64,000 nucleotides of DNA, from positions 372,001 through 436,000 of the forward strand of contig NC_010003.1 of the NCBI RefSeq assembly GCF_000018605.1, read 5' to 3'. The stretch comes from Petrotoga mobilis SJ95. Its GTDB lineage: Bacteria > Thermotogota > Thermotogae > Petrotogales > Petrotogaceae. Every line of letters starts with the position of its first letter. Within the stretch, counting starts at the first letter, position 1. The notes below the pieces were generated by a model that was not told the DNA's origin, did no database searches, and saw nothing but the letters and a program-made list of their open reading frames with translations. The position numbers were made by a program, and so were the translations under genes. Of this stretch, positions 27,396 through 36,679 are shown one piece after another.

Positions 27396-27878
27396 TTAAT
27401 GTTCTGTAATCTCACCCTTTAAAATATTAATTCCGTGTGGGATAAGATCTTTAACAGCTTCAAAACATTCTTTAACCGCTTTAGTGCTACCTGGAAAATT
27501 GATAATTAAAGTGAATTTTCTAATTCCACAAACTCCTCTAGAAAGATATGCCATTGGGGTATTCTCCCCCGTGGCATATCTGATTTTTTCTGGAATTCCT
27601 GGAACCTCTTTTTCGATAATGTTTTTCGTAGCCTCCGGAGTAACGTCTCTTGGAGCTAAACCCGTTCCCCCTGTTGTGAGTATTAAGTCTGCAATATTAT
27701 TGTCGGCTACTTCTTTTAATTTTTGTTCTATTTCTTCTTTTTCATCGGGAATTATTAGGTAAAAACTTTTAATCCAACCTTCTTCTTCAATCATCTTAAT
27801 TAGTAATTCACCACTTTTGTCTTGTCTTAAACCCTTTGATCCTTTATCACTTATTGTTATTATTGCAACTTTAATCAT
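27396..27878 (-). CDS. mog: Molybdopterin adenylyltransferase (MogA/MoaB family)
   Basis: This enzyme adenylylates molybdopterin before metal insertion by MoeA. The 160-residue protein contains the MPT-binding GGTGLAPRDVTPEAT motif and the family start VAIITISDKGSKG. It is the last gene of the ten-gene tungsten/molybdenum cofactor operon, 11 nt after the MOSC gene. It ends convergently with the glycosidase gene, and I see no clear terminator in the 28-nt gap. Confidence 0.93.
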   Translation of the reverse strand: MIKVAIITISDKGSKGLRQDKSGELLIKMIEEEGWIKSFYLIIPDEKEEIEQKLKEVADNNIADLILTTGGTGLAPRDVTPEATKNIIEKEVPGIPEKIRYATGENTPMAYLSRGVCGIRKFTLIINFPGSTKAVKECFEAVKDLIPHGINILKGEITEH

Positions 27879-27889
27879 TACTGTACCCC

Positions 27890-28324
27890 CTACTCTGATA
27901 CAATCGTTAATTTATCACCTGGAACCACGATACCACCTTCTAAAACTTTGGCGAAAATCCCCTCTGTCAGCATTATATTGTCAGGATTGAATTCTCCAGC
28001 TTTTCCTATTTCAGTAATTTCGAGTAATACACTCTCACCTACTCTAAATTTGGTTCCCACAGGATATTTATATAACTCTATCCCTTCTATGGTTATATTC
28101 TGTGCGAAGTTGCAATATCCATCTTTTAATTTTAAATTCCTTTCTTTTACTATTTTTTCAAGGCTTTCTATGCCCAACAAACTGACTTGTCTATGACTTT
28201 TTCCTGCATGATAGTCACCCTCTACACCAAAGTTAGTTATAATGTTTATCTTATCTTGGATTTTTTTGAGCATTCCTCTTTTTTCACATTTACAAACTTT
28301 GACTACTTTACCTTCTCTAATCAT
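27890..28324 (-). CDS. MOSC domain protein lacking the usual cysteines
   Basis: MOSC domains bind molybdenum cofactor and often carry sulfur on a conserved cysteine. The approximately 144-residue protein has the domain's [19 protein letters not shown] and [11 protein letters not shown] segments and ends [17 protein letters not shown]. Where small MOSC proteins usually have a GKxCHxxC segment, this one reads GKAGEFNP with no cysteine. The start is ATG 28324, which overlaps the moaC stop. The frame is open to 28348. It lies between moaC and mog, which supports a cofactor-related role, but what it transfers or binds is unclear. Confidence 0.82.
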   Translation of the reverse strand: MIREGKVVKVCKCEKRGMLKKIQDKINIITNFGVEGDYHAGKSHRQVSLLGIESLEKIVKERNLKLKDGYCNFAQNITIEGIELYKYPVGTKFRVGESVLLEITEIGKAGEFNPDNIMLTEGIFAKVLEGGIVVPGDKLTIVSE

Positions 28325-28799
28325 CGTTTTCTCTAACATAAGTCCCACTTTTACCTCCCGTCTTTTTCATTAATTTTATATTTTTAATCACCATATCTTT
28401 ATCTACAGCCTTACACATATCGTATACCGTCAAAGCTGCTATTGAAACACCTGTAAATGCTTCCATTTCAACCCCCGTTTTACCTGTTGTTCTCACCGTT
28501 GCGTAGATACCTAAAGTTGTAGCATTTTCAAATTCAAATTTTATATCTATGCCGGTTATCAGCAAAGGGTGACACATTGGGATTAACTCAGATGTTTTCT
28601 TAACACCCATAATTCCAGCCACTCTTGCGGTTTCTAAAACAGCTCCTTTTTCTATCTGACCGTTCTTTATCTTTTCAAGGGTTGATTCTTTTAGCTTTAT
28701 TTGCCCATAGGCTATAGCTTCTCTTTTGGTTTCATCTTTATCTGTAACGTCAACCATCTTTGCTCTACCTTTTTCGTCTATATGAGTAAATTCTTTCAT
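28317..28799 (-). CDS. moaC: Cyclic pyranopterin monophosphate synthase
   Basis: MoaC converts the MoaA product to cyclic pyranopterin monophosphate, the first stable intermediate of the cofactor. The 160-residue sequence has the conserved [22 protein letters not shown] and [22 protein letters not shown] blocks. It follows moaA by 2 nt and overlaps the MOSC gene. Confidence 0.97.
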   Translation of the reverse strand: MKEFTHIDEKGRAKMVDVTDKDETKREAIAYGQIKLKESTLEKIKNGQIEKGAVLETARVAGIMGVKKTSELIPMCHPLLITGIDIKFEFENATTLGIYATVRTTGKTGVEMEAFTGVSIAALTVYDMCKAVDKDMVIKNIKLMKKTGGKSGTYVRENDD

Positions 28800-28801
28800 A
28801 C

Positions 28802-29773
28802 CTATCCTCCAATTTGAGACATATTTTTCTTCGGGAAAAAATCATTTTTGTAAAAGTTGTGACTAATGGGTTTAAGAAGAAGAGCTTTTTCAAACTTTTC
28901 TCTCACACCTTCTGAAGAGATCTTTCCATCTTCATCGCGCATATTTACTTCAACATCGCTGGCAAGACAAGGCCTCAAAAATCCATCAGCAGTTAATCTC
29001 ATTCGATTACATGTTGAGCAAAAGTTATGACTAATAGCGGTAATAAATCCTACAGTTCCCTTTGCCCCAGGGACTTTGAAATCCTTTGAGGGGCCATTAT
29101 TTTGTATATTTACAGGGACCATACCCATCTTATCGATAATTATTTCCTTGAATTCGTTTAGAGAAACATAATAATTACCAGAAAGAAGGCTTGTTTCACC
29201 CATAGGCATATACTCAATAAATCTCACATGTAGGTCCTTATCTATTGTGAGATTAACGAAATTTTCCAATTCATTATCGTTGATACCCTTCATCACAACG
29301 GTATTAATCTTTACTGGATTTAAGCCAACTTCAAGTGCTGCTTTAATCCCTTCAATTGCTTGAGAAAATTCGCCCCTTCGAGTAATCGTTTTATAGGTAT
29401 CGGGATTTAAAGAATCAAGACTAATGTTAACCCTAGACAAACCTGCCCTTTTTAAAGCAAATGCATATTTTGGTAGAAGAACGCCATTAGTTGTCATAGT
29501 AATATCTTCAAGTTCAGGAATTTTCCTCAATTCTTTGATTAAATTTACTACGCCTTGTCGAACAAGAGGTTCACCACCAGTGATACGAACTTTCTTTATA
29601 CCAAGTTCAGTACCTACTTCAACGATTTTGATTATTTCTTCATACCGTAGAATACTGCTATGGGTCTTGAAAGTCACACCTTGAGGTGGCATACAATAAA
29701 TACAACGTAGATTACATCTATCTGTTATCGATACTCTAAGATAATCGATACTTCTTCCGTATTTATCAATCAT
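28802..29773 (-). CDS. moaA: GTP 3',8-cyclase (radical SAM)
   Basis: MoaA is the radical SAM enzyme that starts molybdenum/tungsten cofactor synthesis from [11 protein letters not shown] gives the N-terminal 4Fe-4S cluster. FCSTCNR plus a cysteine 13-14 residues later (FLRPC) gives the C-terminal cluster. ITGGEP is present. The family's C-terminal double-glycine survives as the final residues (SQIGG). Its length of 323 is normal. It starts 18 nt after the MoeA-PBP fusion gene. Confidence 0.97.
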   Translation of the reverse strand: MIDKYGRSIDYLRVSITDRCNLRCIYCMPPQGVTFKTHSSILRYEEIIKIVEVGTELGIKKVRITGGEPLVRQGVVNLIKELRKIPELEDITMTTNGVLLPKYAFALKRAGLSRVNISLDSLNPDTYKTITRRGEFSQAIEGIKAALEVGLNPVKINTVVMKGINDNELENFVNLTIDKDLHVRFIEYMPMGETSLLSGNYYVSLNEFKEIIIDKMGMVPVNIQNNGPSKDFKVPGAKGTVGFITAISHNFCSTCNRMRLTADGFLRPCLASDVEVNMRDEDGKISSEGVREKFEKALLLKPISHNFYKNDFFPKKNMSQIGG

Positions 29774-29791
29774 TATAATTGAACTCTCCTT

Positions 29792-31690
29792 TTATGACAT
29801 TATTTCACCTGTATTATCTGTTCTATAACCCCCCAATGCAATTACTTGGCTCTTAAACTTTTCAGAATTAATAACCTCAAGAATTTTTCCCATCCTGGTA
29901 TCTTGTAGAAAGTCAGTTGGAATTATAAAATCATATCTTTCTTCTAAAAGAGGTATAAAATCCAAATCCATCGCATCGGCAGCTGCCTTTATCCCTAATC
30001 CTACATCTGCAGATTTATTTGCAACGGCTGCTGCAACAGCAGTGTGGGTGAATTCTTCTCTCTCGTATCCTCTAATTGATTTTGAAGGTATCCCCTTTTT
30101 GTTCAACCAATAGTCTAGTAATACGCGGGTACCTGAACCTTTCTGTCTATTGATAAAGTTAATATCTGGACGGATTAAATCCTCTATCTTTCCTAATCCT
30201 AAAGGGTTGTCTTTTGGTACAATTAAACCCTGTTGTCTCCAAATTAAATTAACCATAGTTACTTTTTTATCACCTAAAATCTCTTCAACGTAAGTTTTAT
30301 TGTACGTTCCACTTTGTGGATCCAAAAGGTGGGCTCCAGCCAAATGACACTCGCCTCTTTTAAGCGACATCAATCCTCCCATACTCCCCACAGATTGAAT
30401 GTTAAAGTCAAATCCAAGTTTTTGAGATTTTATTTCGTTAACCAATATGTCTAATGAATAATCATGACTCCCAATGAATAACACGTTTTTTGAAATGGAG
30501 GAGATGGGGTTCAAAATATATATTTTCACCTTTTCGTTGATACCTATTCCTTCGGATTTTTCTGGGACAGGCATAATACCATCTGCATTCACCAGTGACT
30601 CCATGGCAGCCGAACCCCTTTTTCTTGGAACCGCTACGTATTCTCCATCAATAAAAGCTAAATTAACCCTTAAAAATTCTTCCAAGCCAACTTGTGAAGG
30701 AACTTTTCTACGAACAACCGCATTTATATATGGTGTTTCTGGAACGTCCAAACTTAACATCTGATACACAAGGGTTCGTACAAAAATATAATAATTCAGC
30801 AAAGCAGATAGAGGATAACCAGGTATACCAATTACCGGCTTTTCTTTTATAACACCAAGAATGACTGGTTTACCAGGCATTATGTTAATTCCATGTACAA
30901 CAACTCTTCCTACTTCATTTAAAATTTTCTCGGTATAATCTTCCCTACCGGCAGAAGAACCCGCTATAATGATCAAAATATCGTTTTTTTCGATCTCATC
31001 CAGCACTTTTTTCTTGAGATCTTCATATTTGTCGGGAAGGATCTCGGTAATTGAAACTTTTGCTCCCCATTGTTCGCCATAAATTTTCATCATAGTCGAA
31101 TTGAAATCCACAAGTTGACCTTTTTCTGGATCCTGATCGGGAGGAATAATCTCATCACCCGTTGGAATGATTCCTATCAAAGGCTTTTTTTTAACGTTGA
31201 TTTCTTTCACACCTGCTTCTAATAAAGATCCTACATCATAAGGCCTTATCATGTGATTTACTGGGAACATTAATTGCCCTTTCATTACACTTTCTCCAAT
31301 AGCTCTAATATTTTGCCATGGTGTAGCACTTTTTTCTATAATGTAAAAATCACCTTCATCATTTATTTCTTCTATCTTTATAACCGCATTAAATCCTTCT
31401 GGTATCGGATCCCCAGTATCAACTATAACCGCATCTAAACCTTTTTTCAACATCAATGGATTTGTTTTACTGGCTCCATATGTATTTGAAGCTTTAACCG
31501 CTATACCATCCATTGCGGATGCATAATAGTGTGGCCCAAACCTTTTTGCATAGATAGCTTCTGCTGTAACTCTACCGTTAGAATTCTCAACTTTAATATT
31601 TTCTGTTTCAACAGAATAGTCTTTGAAAATCTTTAAATATTCTTCTTTAGCTTTTTCTAAAGAGACTTTTTCTAAATATATTTTACTCAT
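29792..31690 (-). CDS. MoeA-like protein fused to a PBP-type substrate-binding domain
   Basis: Residues about 1-395 form a complete MoeA (molybdopterin molybdenumtransferase) with the IGIIPTGDE, GGSSxG-like AGSSAGREDYT and GKPVILGVI blocks. Residues about 400-632 are a periplasmic-binding-protein-like domain (NVLFIGSHDYSLDILVNEI onward, ending TGEIMS), known from two-domain MoeA proteins of clostridia and archaea. No signal peptide exists, so the binding domain is cytoplasmic and may bind molybdate, tungstate or a cofactor precursor. It is the second of two moeA-type genes in the operon. One may serve Mo and the other W, which is inference. Confidence 0.88.
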   Translation of the reverse strand: MSKIYLEKVSLEKAKEEYLKIFKDYSVETENIKVENSNGRVTAEAIYAKRFGPHYYASAMDGIAVKASNTYGASKTNPLMLKKGLDAVIVDTGDPIPEGFNAVIKIEEINDEGDFYIIEKSATPWQNIRAIGESVMKGQLMFPVNHMIRPYDVGSLLEAGVKEINVKKKPLIGIIPTGDEIIPPDQDPEKGQLVDFNSTMMKIYGEQWGAKVSITEILPDKYEDLKKKVLDEIEKNDILIIIAGSSAGREDYTEKILNEVGRVVVHGINIMPGKPVILGVIKEKPVIGIPGYPLSALLNYYIFVRTLVYQMLSLDVPETPYINAVVRRKVPSQVGLEEFLRVNLAFIDGEYVAVPRKRGSAAMESLVNADGIMPVPEKSEGIGINEKVKIYILNPISSISKNVLFIGSHDYSLDILVNEIKSQKLGFDFNIQSVGSMGGLMSLKRGECHLAGAHLLDPQSGTYNKTYVEEILGDKKVTMVNLIWRQQGLIVPKDNPLGLGKIEDLIRPDINFINRQKGSGTRVLLDYWLNKKGIPSKSIRGYEREEFTHTAVAAAVANKSADVGLGIKAAADAMDLDFIPLLEERYDFIIPTDFLQDTRMGKILEVINSEKFKSQVIALGGYRTDNTGEIMS

Positions 31691-31811
31691 TTATTCACCT
31701 TCTTGAATTCAATTTACCACCTTGAAAAGCTCTTATATAGCGCCCCTTCGCCCCGCTCCCCACCCATAAGGATAAAGGAATTTTAACCCATTTGACCCGA
31801 AGCCCACTCAT
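31691..31811 (-). other. GC-rich spacer between the two moeA-type genes
   Basis: This 121-nt gap is the only large one inside the cofactor operon. It contains an unusually G/C-rich stretch for this genome (minus strand about 31780-31738, including GGGTGGGGAGCGGGGCGAAG). I see no promoter, terminator or gene. It may be a dispersed repeat remnant. Confidence 0.4.
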
Positions 31812-33047
31812 TTAGTACAAGTAGACATCTACAGTTTCCTCTTTATTGAGTCCTTCTTTGTTAGCTTCTATTATTATATAACCATCGGCATAAACAAATG
31901 TAGATATCATTGCTGATTCACCGACTAATGGCTCCGCAATGTAATTTCTTTCAGCACTTTCAATCAATCGAACTGGGACATATTCTTCTCTCCCTTTATC
32001 TGAATCTAGGTTTCTACTTAATTTTGCTTTAATATTACATTTTATTCTTTTTTCTTTTATACCCATTATCTTCTCTACCAATGGTTTAACAATCACCTGG
32101 GTAATGATAAACGACGATGAAGGGTGGCCAGGTAAGCCTAAAATAGGTTTACCTTCAACCATTGCAAAAATCGTAGGTTTACCAGGCTTTATCGTAATTC
32201 CTTGAGACAATACACCAGGTTCCCCTAATGAATTTAAAACTTCCACCGTCATGTCTTTGACTCCTACAGAACTACCCCCAGAGATCAGGATCAAGTCACA
32301 ATCTAAATTGTTTTTTATACTCTCCCTTAGAAAATCAAATTTATCTGGAATTATCCCAACGTATCTAATTTCTGCACCTACTTCTTCTAATGTTGTTCCT
32401 ATTGTGTAACTATTTATATCCCTGATTTCACCTACTCCAAGAACATTTTCCGGGGAAACTAATTCATCTCCTGTTGCAATTACAGCAACTTTTGGTTTTT
32501 TATAAACTTCAACATCAATTATTCCAAGGCCTGCTAGAGCTCCCACATCCTGTGGCCTGATCTTATGGTATTTATTTAAAATTACCTTCCTTTTAGGAAT
32601 ATCTTCACCCTTATAAATTACGTTTTCACCAACTCCAACAGAACGATTGATTTCAATCATTTTTTCGCCAACGTAATCAACGTATTCTATCATAACGACT
32701 GCATTTGATCCTTCTGGCAACATTCCACCCGTCGGAATTTTTACAGCTTCACCAGCTTCTACCATTATCTTTGTTTCTTGCCCCATGAACACTTCACCTT
32801 TAACGTTCAAATAGATAGGCATACTTTCCGAGGCACCAAAAGTATCCTCCGCTTTCACAGCGAAACCATCAACAGTTGATCGACTAAAAGGTGGAAGATC
32901 GATGGGAGAAAATAAATCCTGGGCTAAAATTCTCCCATTGGACTCTTTAAAGTTTATCGTTTCTGATGGCAATAAACCAATATTTATATTTTTATTCACA
33001 ATTTCCCAAAACATTTCTGAAGTATTTAAATCCAAGAATTCAGACAT
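31812..33047 (-). CDS. moeA: Molybdopterin molybdenumtransferase MoeA
   Basis: MoeA inserts Mo or W into adenylylated molybdopterin. The 411-residue protein has the full single-domain set: PPFSRSTVDGFAV, IPTGGMLPEGSNAVVMIE, VAVIATGDELV, LISGGSSVGVKDMT and GLPGHPSSSF, with the C-terminal domain IV. It lies between mobB (15 nt upstream) and the MoeA-PBP gene in the riboswitch-controlled operon. Confidence 0.95.
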   Translation of the reverse strand: MSEFLDLNTSEMFWEIVNKNINIGLLPSETINFKESNGRILAQDLFSPIDLPPFSRSTVDGFAVKAEDTFGASESMPIYLNVKGEVFMGQETKIMVEAGEAVKIPTGGMLPEGSNAVVMIEYVDYVGEKMIEINRSVGVGENVIYKGEDIPKRKVILNKYHKIRPQDVGALAGLGIIDVEVYKKPKVAVIATGDELVSPENVLGVGEIRDINSYTIGTTLEEVGAEIRYVGIIPDKFDFLRESIKNNLDCDLILISGGSSVGVKDMTVEVLNSLGEPGVLSQGITIKPGKPTIFAMVEGKPILGLPGHPSSSFIITQVIVKPLVEKIMGIKEKRIKCNIKAKLSRNLDSDKGREEYVPVRLIESAERNYIAEPLVGESAMISTFVYADGYIIIEANKEGLNKEETVDVYLY

Positions 33048-33062
33048 ACTTAGCCTCCGTCT

Positions 33063-33674
33063 TTATTTGAATAAACCAAGCTGGCAGTACCGAACTTTGA
33101 TGTTTTGATCATCCAACAATTTCCCAAATTTAGGTAATTTGATATTCAATGCCTTACAGATAGCGTGTGCATTAAAACAACTCACTTGTTCAAAATTAAT
33201 CTTGAATTTCATACTGTTTCCGTCTTTGATTAATTCTTCAAGGTTTTCTTTATCGATTATAATATCGGCTTTACTTTTGGCTTTAGTCGCCGATTCTTTT
33301 TTTTGTGTATCATCAGAATCAATGTAAATAACCAAAGTTGGTCTAATAAAATCTAGGATACTGTTCCCTTCAACGATCAAATATTCTATGTCCTCATCTA
33401 AGAGCTTGCGTGCCCTTCTATAACCTTCCAACAATCCTTCATAATTTGTTTTTAGTAAGATTACATTTTGGGCTCCAGATTCTTTAAAAAACGCCGTATC
33501 TTTCCCTTTCTCACTAATAATTGAAGGATCAGCTGTAACTTCTATTTCCTTATTAGTTTTATGGATAGATGTTTTTATCACTCCAACGTGACAGTTTAAA
33601 TTCTTTATCATTTGTGAAATTAAAGTAGATTTACCGACATTGCTCGATTTTCCACCAACAACGATGGTAACCAA
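33063..33674 (-). CDS. mobB: MobB-like GTPase
   Basis: MobB proteins bind GTP and assist attachment of the guanine nucleotide to the cofactor. The P-loop GGKSSNVGKST lies at residues 7-17, followed by GVIKTSIHK. The 203 residues include a C-terminal part ending in a second unknown segment, longer than in E. coli. The start is TTG 33674 behind GGGAG. The gene sits between wtpC and moeA. It is a less certain assignment than its neighbours because small P-loop NTPases resemble each other. Confidence 0.75.
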   Translation of the reverse strand: MVTIVVGGKSSNVGKSTLISQMIKNLNCHVGVIKTSIHKTNKEIEVTADPSIISEKGKDTAFFKESGAQNVILLKTNYEGLLEGYRRARKLLDEDIEYLIVEGNSILDFIRPTLVIYIDSDDTQKKESATKAKSKADIIIDKENLEELIKDGNSMKFKINFEQVSCFNAHAICKALNIKLPKFGKLLDDQNIKVRYCQLGLFK

Positions 33675-33691
33675 AAAAAATCACTCCCATC

Positions 33692-34735
33692 TTAGTAAAC
33701 ATGCACTGCAGAAGCTTTGAATGTAACAAAAATCTTTTTATTTTCTACTAAATTCAACTCTTTCAACGATTGCCTAGTTATGTACACCACCAAAGGAATA
33801 CCGATATCTACAGTAATATGAACTACTGATAATTGTTCATCAATCCGCTTTATCACTCCAGGGAAAACATTCCTAGCACTTGAATCAAAAGGATTTGTAG
33901 ATAACAATATATCTTCTGGTCTGACAGAGATATTAACGTTCCCCATCTTTTCAGAGGCTACACTTATTTTCAATCCATTCACAGAAACATAGGTGCCAGA
34001 ATCATCTTTTATTATTTCTCCTCGAAAAATATTTCTAACCCCTGTGAATCGAGCTACAAAATCAGAATTCGGTTTGTTGAACACATCTTTTGAATCTCCA
34101 TCTTGAATGATCTTCCCGTCTTTCATTATAGCGATTTTATCCGCTAAAGAAAATGCTTCATTAAAATCATGTGTTACATGAATTGTAGTAGTCTTGAGCT
34201 GTTTATGTAAGTTCTTCAAATCTTCTATAAATTTTTCTTTTGTTTGAGGATCTAATGCACTTAAAGGTTCATCTAACAGCAAAATTTGTGGAGAAGTGAT
34301 TAAAGCTCGTGCAAGAGCTACTCTTTGCTTCTCTCCTCCACTTAGATTCTTCGTTTTCCTTGTGAGTAAATGTTCTATGCGAAAAAGCTCTACTATGTTG
34401 TTTAACAGAGATCTTATTTCATCTTTTTTAATTCTCCTCGATTTTAATCCAAAAACAATATTCTCTTCCACATTTAGATGTGGAAAGAGCATATAATCCT
34501 GATAAACCATTCCAACATTTCTCTCTTCAGGAGGTAAATGTGTAATTCTTTTCTCTCCGATAAAAACATCACCAAAGTCAGGTTTTATTAAACCTGCTAT
34601 AATCTCAAGAATCACTGTTTTACCTACACCTGTTGGCCCCAAAATTACAAAATACTCGTTATCTTCGATATTCAAATTGATATCTTCTAAAGAAAACTTT
34701 TTAAATCTCTTCGATATATTCACGATTTTAATCAA
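33692..34735 (-). CDS. wtpC: Tungstate/molybdate ABC importer, ATPase subunit
   Basis: This is the ATP-hydrolysing subunit of the oxyanion importer. Walker A is GPTGVGKT (about residues 32-39), the signature is LSGGEKQRVALARAL and the Walker B context is ILLLDEPLSALD. The C-terminal part from about residue 235 (SVRPEDILL onward) is a TOBE-like oxyanion-binding domain typical of ModC/WtpC. The TTG start overlaps the wtpB stop. The partner WtpA supports tungstate or molybdate as substrate over sulfate. Confidence 0.88.
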   Translation of the reverse strand: MIKIVNISKRFKKFSLEDINLNIEDNEYFVILGPTGVGKTVILEIIAGLIKPDFGDVFIGEKRITHLPPEERNVGMVYQDYMLFPHLNVEENIVFGLKSRRIKKDEIRSLLNNIVELFRIEHLLTRKTKNLSGGEKQRVALARALITSPQILLLDEPLSALDPQTKEKFIEDLKNLHKQLKTTTIHVTHDFNEAFSLADKIAIMKDGKIIQDGDSKDVFNKPNSDFVARFTGVRNIFRGEIIKDDSGTYVSVNGLKISVASEKMGNVNISVRPEDILLSTNPFDSSARNVFPGVIKRIDEQLSVVHITVDIGIPLVVYITRQSLKELNLVENKKIFVTFKASAVHVY

Positions 34736-35537
34736 GCTCGTTTTCCTTCTCTCTACCTTCTATTGAATTCTTTCTGTTTATGAGTGTTAAAAAGATAAAC
34801 ACAATGAGACTTGTTATCACCATAATGGCTGCAACGGGGCTTGAATACTTCAATCCAAATGAAGTAAATCTCTCGTAGATAAGTACCGACGCCGTCATTG
34901 GATGATAAGCTAATATAATAACCGCACCAAATTCAGATAATCCTCTTGCCCACATCATAAGTGAACCAGAGATTAAATGGTTAAAATTCAAAGGTAGCGA
35001 TACTCTGAAGAAAGTTCTCGCAGGGGATGAGCCCAAACTTCTAGCAACCTTTTCAAGTTTAACATCAATAGATCTGAACCCTTCTTTAACTTCATTCACC
35101 AAAAAAGGCATACTGACAAACATCATCGCAACAACTATTCCTGCAAATTCGCCAACGAACTCTATTCCAAATATCGAGAAAAATCTTCCCAGAAAAAATC
35201 TACTACCAAAAACCGTTAAAAGCGCTATTCCTGCTGCTGTATGTGGTATTATAACGGGGATATCTATCAAACTTTCTACAAAAGACTTACCAAAAAAATC
35301 TTTACGAGCAAGCAAGTAAGCCAAAGGTACCCCCAACAATATAGAAATTAAAGTTGCAACTAACGATGCACTGAAAGTAAGCAATATGGAACTGTATACT
35401 TCTTCTTCCTTTACAGTGTCGATAAGAACTTTCGGCTCAACTCCAAAAATAAGCTTAGCCACAGGGGCCGCTATGAAAAACAACAATAGTATCCCCAAAA
35501 AACTAAGTATTAATTCGAACCATGCTTTTTTAATCAT
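34728..35537 (-). CDS. wtpB: Tungstate/molybdate ABC importer, permease subunit
   Basis: This inner-membrane permease has about six hydrophobic segments and the EAA-type loop (VARSLGSSPARTFFRVSLPL) that contacts the ATPase. A GTG at 35546 is in frame, but GGTGGAG and the ATGA overlap with the wtpA stop make ATG 35537 the better start, giving 269 residues. It is translationally coupled on both sides, to wtpA and wtpC. Confidence 0.9.
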   Translation of the reverse strand: MIKKAWFELILSFLGILLLFFIAAPVAKLIFGVEPKVLIDTVKEEEVYSSILLTFSASLVATLISILLGVPLAYLLARKDFFGKSFVESLIDIPVIIPHTAAGIALLTVFGSRFFLGRFFSIFGIEFVGEFAGIVVAMMFVSMPFLVNEVKEGFRSIDVKLEKVARSLGSSPARTFFRVSLPLNFNHLISGSLMMWARGLSEFGAVIILAYHPMTASVLIYERFTSFGLKYSSPVAAIMVITSLIVFIFLTLINRKNSIEGREKENELD

Positions 35538-36495
35538 TCGCTCCACCTTTTAAGAAATCTTGAAGCTCCTGGGGAGCTTTTTCTATGTTTACACCTTCTG
35601 GGGGATTAATTGACGGTTGCCCGTTTTCTTCCATAATGGCTCGGCCTTGTGGACCAATGACGAATTTGATGAAGGCAATTGCTCCCTGTAGATTTGGAGC
35701 ATTATTGGGAATGGTTAGAGCATATACCATAGGTTGCCCTATTTGGGTTATCATTTCACCAGGCTCTTTGCCCGTTACATCAAAAGAAGCAGTTGCATAA
35801 AAATCGGCATACTTTGTACTTTTCAAATTAATTTGTTCTGGTAATTCTACATAGGGCATTCGATGTTGCAATGCCACAGATTTGTAGATGAAAATATAAT
35901 CCAGTTCTCCTGCCTCTAATAGTGCGATTAAATCTGTTTCTTTTGGTCTAACGTTTTTTGGTGGACAGTTATCAGCAAGTTTTTTATATAGACTATCCAC
36001 TTTATAATATTTTTCTGCCAATTTCCAAACAATCTGGCTTCTGTATCCACAAGGATCAGCATTTGGATCCGAATGACCGTACTCAACATCAGGACGCAAA
36101 AGAATCTCATACCAATTGTCAGAATTAATCTCATCTTTGTAACGAGAATCTTCTGTGTACATTATCACCATCTCGTTGTTGGCAAAATTTATGTACCATT
36201 CTGTGTACTCTGGGATCATCAGATTTTCGATGACCGTATAATCCGCAGAACCTATAACGTCCGCTTCTCTTCCAAGATCGGTAACCTTTCTAACAGCTTC
36301 TCTACTTCCTGCAGCTTCCCTAATAACATCTGTTCCAGGATACTGACTTTCAAAGGCTTTTTCAATTTGTGCAAATGGAACGCTTAAAGATCCCGCATGG
36401 AAAACTACAATCTCTCCAGTTATATCTTCAGCCATCATCAACGTCCCAAATAAAAAAACAAATAACATAAATGTGTACTTATAAATGCTCTTCAT
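35530..36495 (-). CDS. wtpA: Tungstate/molybdate-binding protein WtpA
   Basis: This periplasmic binding protein captures the oxyanion for WtpBC. It has a signal peptide (hydrophobic residues about 8-21, cleavage near MAEDITG). The WtpA-type sequence follows: VVFHAGSLSVPF, REAAGSREAVRKV, ADVIGSADYTVIE and GHSDPNADPCGYRSQ. The HSDPNxDPCGYR region favours the WtpA family over ModA. It is first in the ten-gene operon, 145 nt after the Moco-type riboswitch terminator, with the SD GGGGAGAGG. Confidence 0.93.
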   Translation of the reverse strand: MKSIYKYTFMLFVFLFGTLMMAEDITGEIVVFHAGSLSVPFAQIEKAFESQYPGTDVIREAAGSREAVRKVTDLGREADVIGSADYTVIENLMIPEYTEWYINFANNEMVIMYTEDSRYKDEINSDNWYEILLRPDVEYGHSDPNADPCGYRSQIVWKLAEKYYKVDSLYKKLADNCPPKNVRPKETDLIALLEAGELDYIFIYKSVALQHRMPYVELPEQINLKSTKYADFYATASFDVTGKEPGEMITQIGQPMVYALTIPNNAPNLQGAIAFIKFVIGPQGRAIMEENGQPSINPPEGVNIEKAPQELQDFLKGGAND

Positions 36496-36571
36496 TATTT
36501 CCTCTCCCCTTATCTAAATTTTTTTATCTAAGTTTATAAACTCTAAAACTTACTTTAGCAACCCTTTACTG

Positions 36572-36667
36572 TTACATCAACCTAGAAGATTGAGGAAAGG
36601 AGAGCAGCTTAAAAAAATTAATGACATTACAAAATAAAAAAACCGGCGTGTGAAGACACCGGTTCAT
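36572..36667 (-). CDS. Possible leader peptide overlapping the riboswitch terminator
   Basis: A 31-codon frame starts at ATG 36667, 7 nt after GGAAAGGAG, immediately downstream of the aptamer. Its first ten codons run through the terminator hairpin and T-run. The predicted peptide starts MNRCLHTPVFLFC and is hydrophobic and Cys-containing. Ribosomes on this frame would unfold the terminator. Chance occurrence in AT-rich DNA cannot be excluded, so this is a hypothesis. Confidence 0.35.
   Translation of the reverse strand: MNRCLHTPVFLFCNVINFFKLLSFPQSSRLM
36641..36664 (-). terminator. Intrinsic terminator (expression platform) before wtpA
   Basis: On the minus strand, AACCGGTGT pairs with ACGCCGGTT around a CTTCAC loop and is followed by TTTTTTT. 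It lies about 20 nt after the aptamer. GAGACAC just upstream can pair with GTGTCTT in the hairpin, giving an antiterminator alternative. Confidence 0.82.
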
Positions 36668-36679
36668 AATGTGTCTCCT

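Noticed and set aside
32000-33000. Further Moco-type riboswitches inside the cofactor operon or before the aor and FDH-like genes
   Set aside because: I looked for the GGAAAC/GCCTCCC segments with pairing flanks in these gaps and found none.
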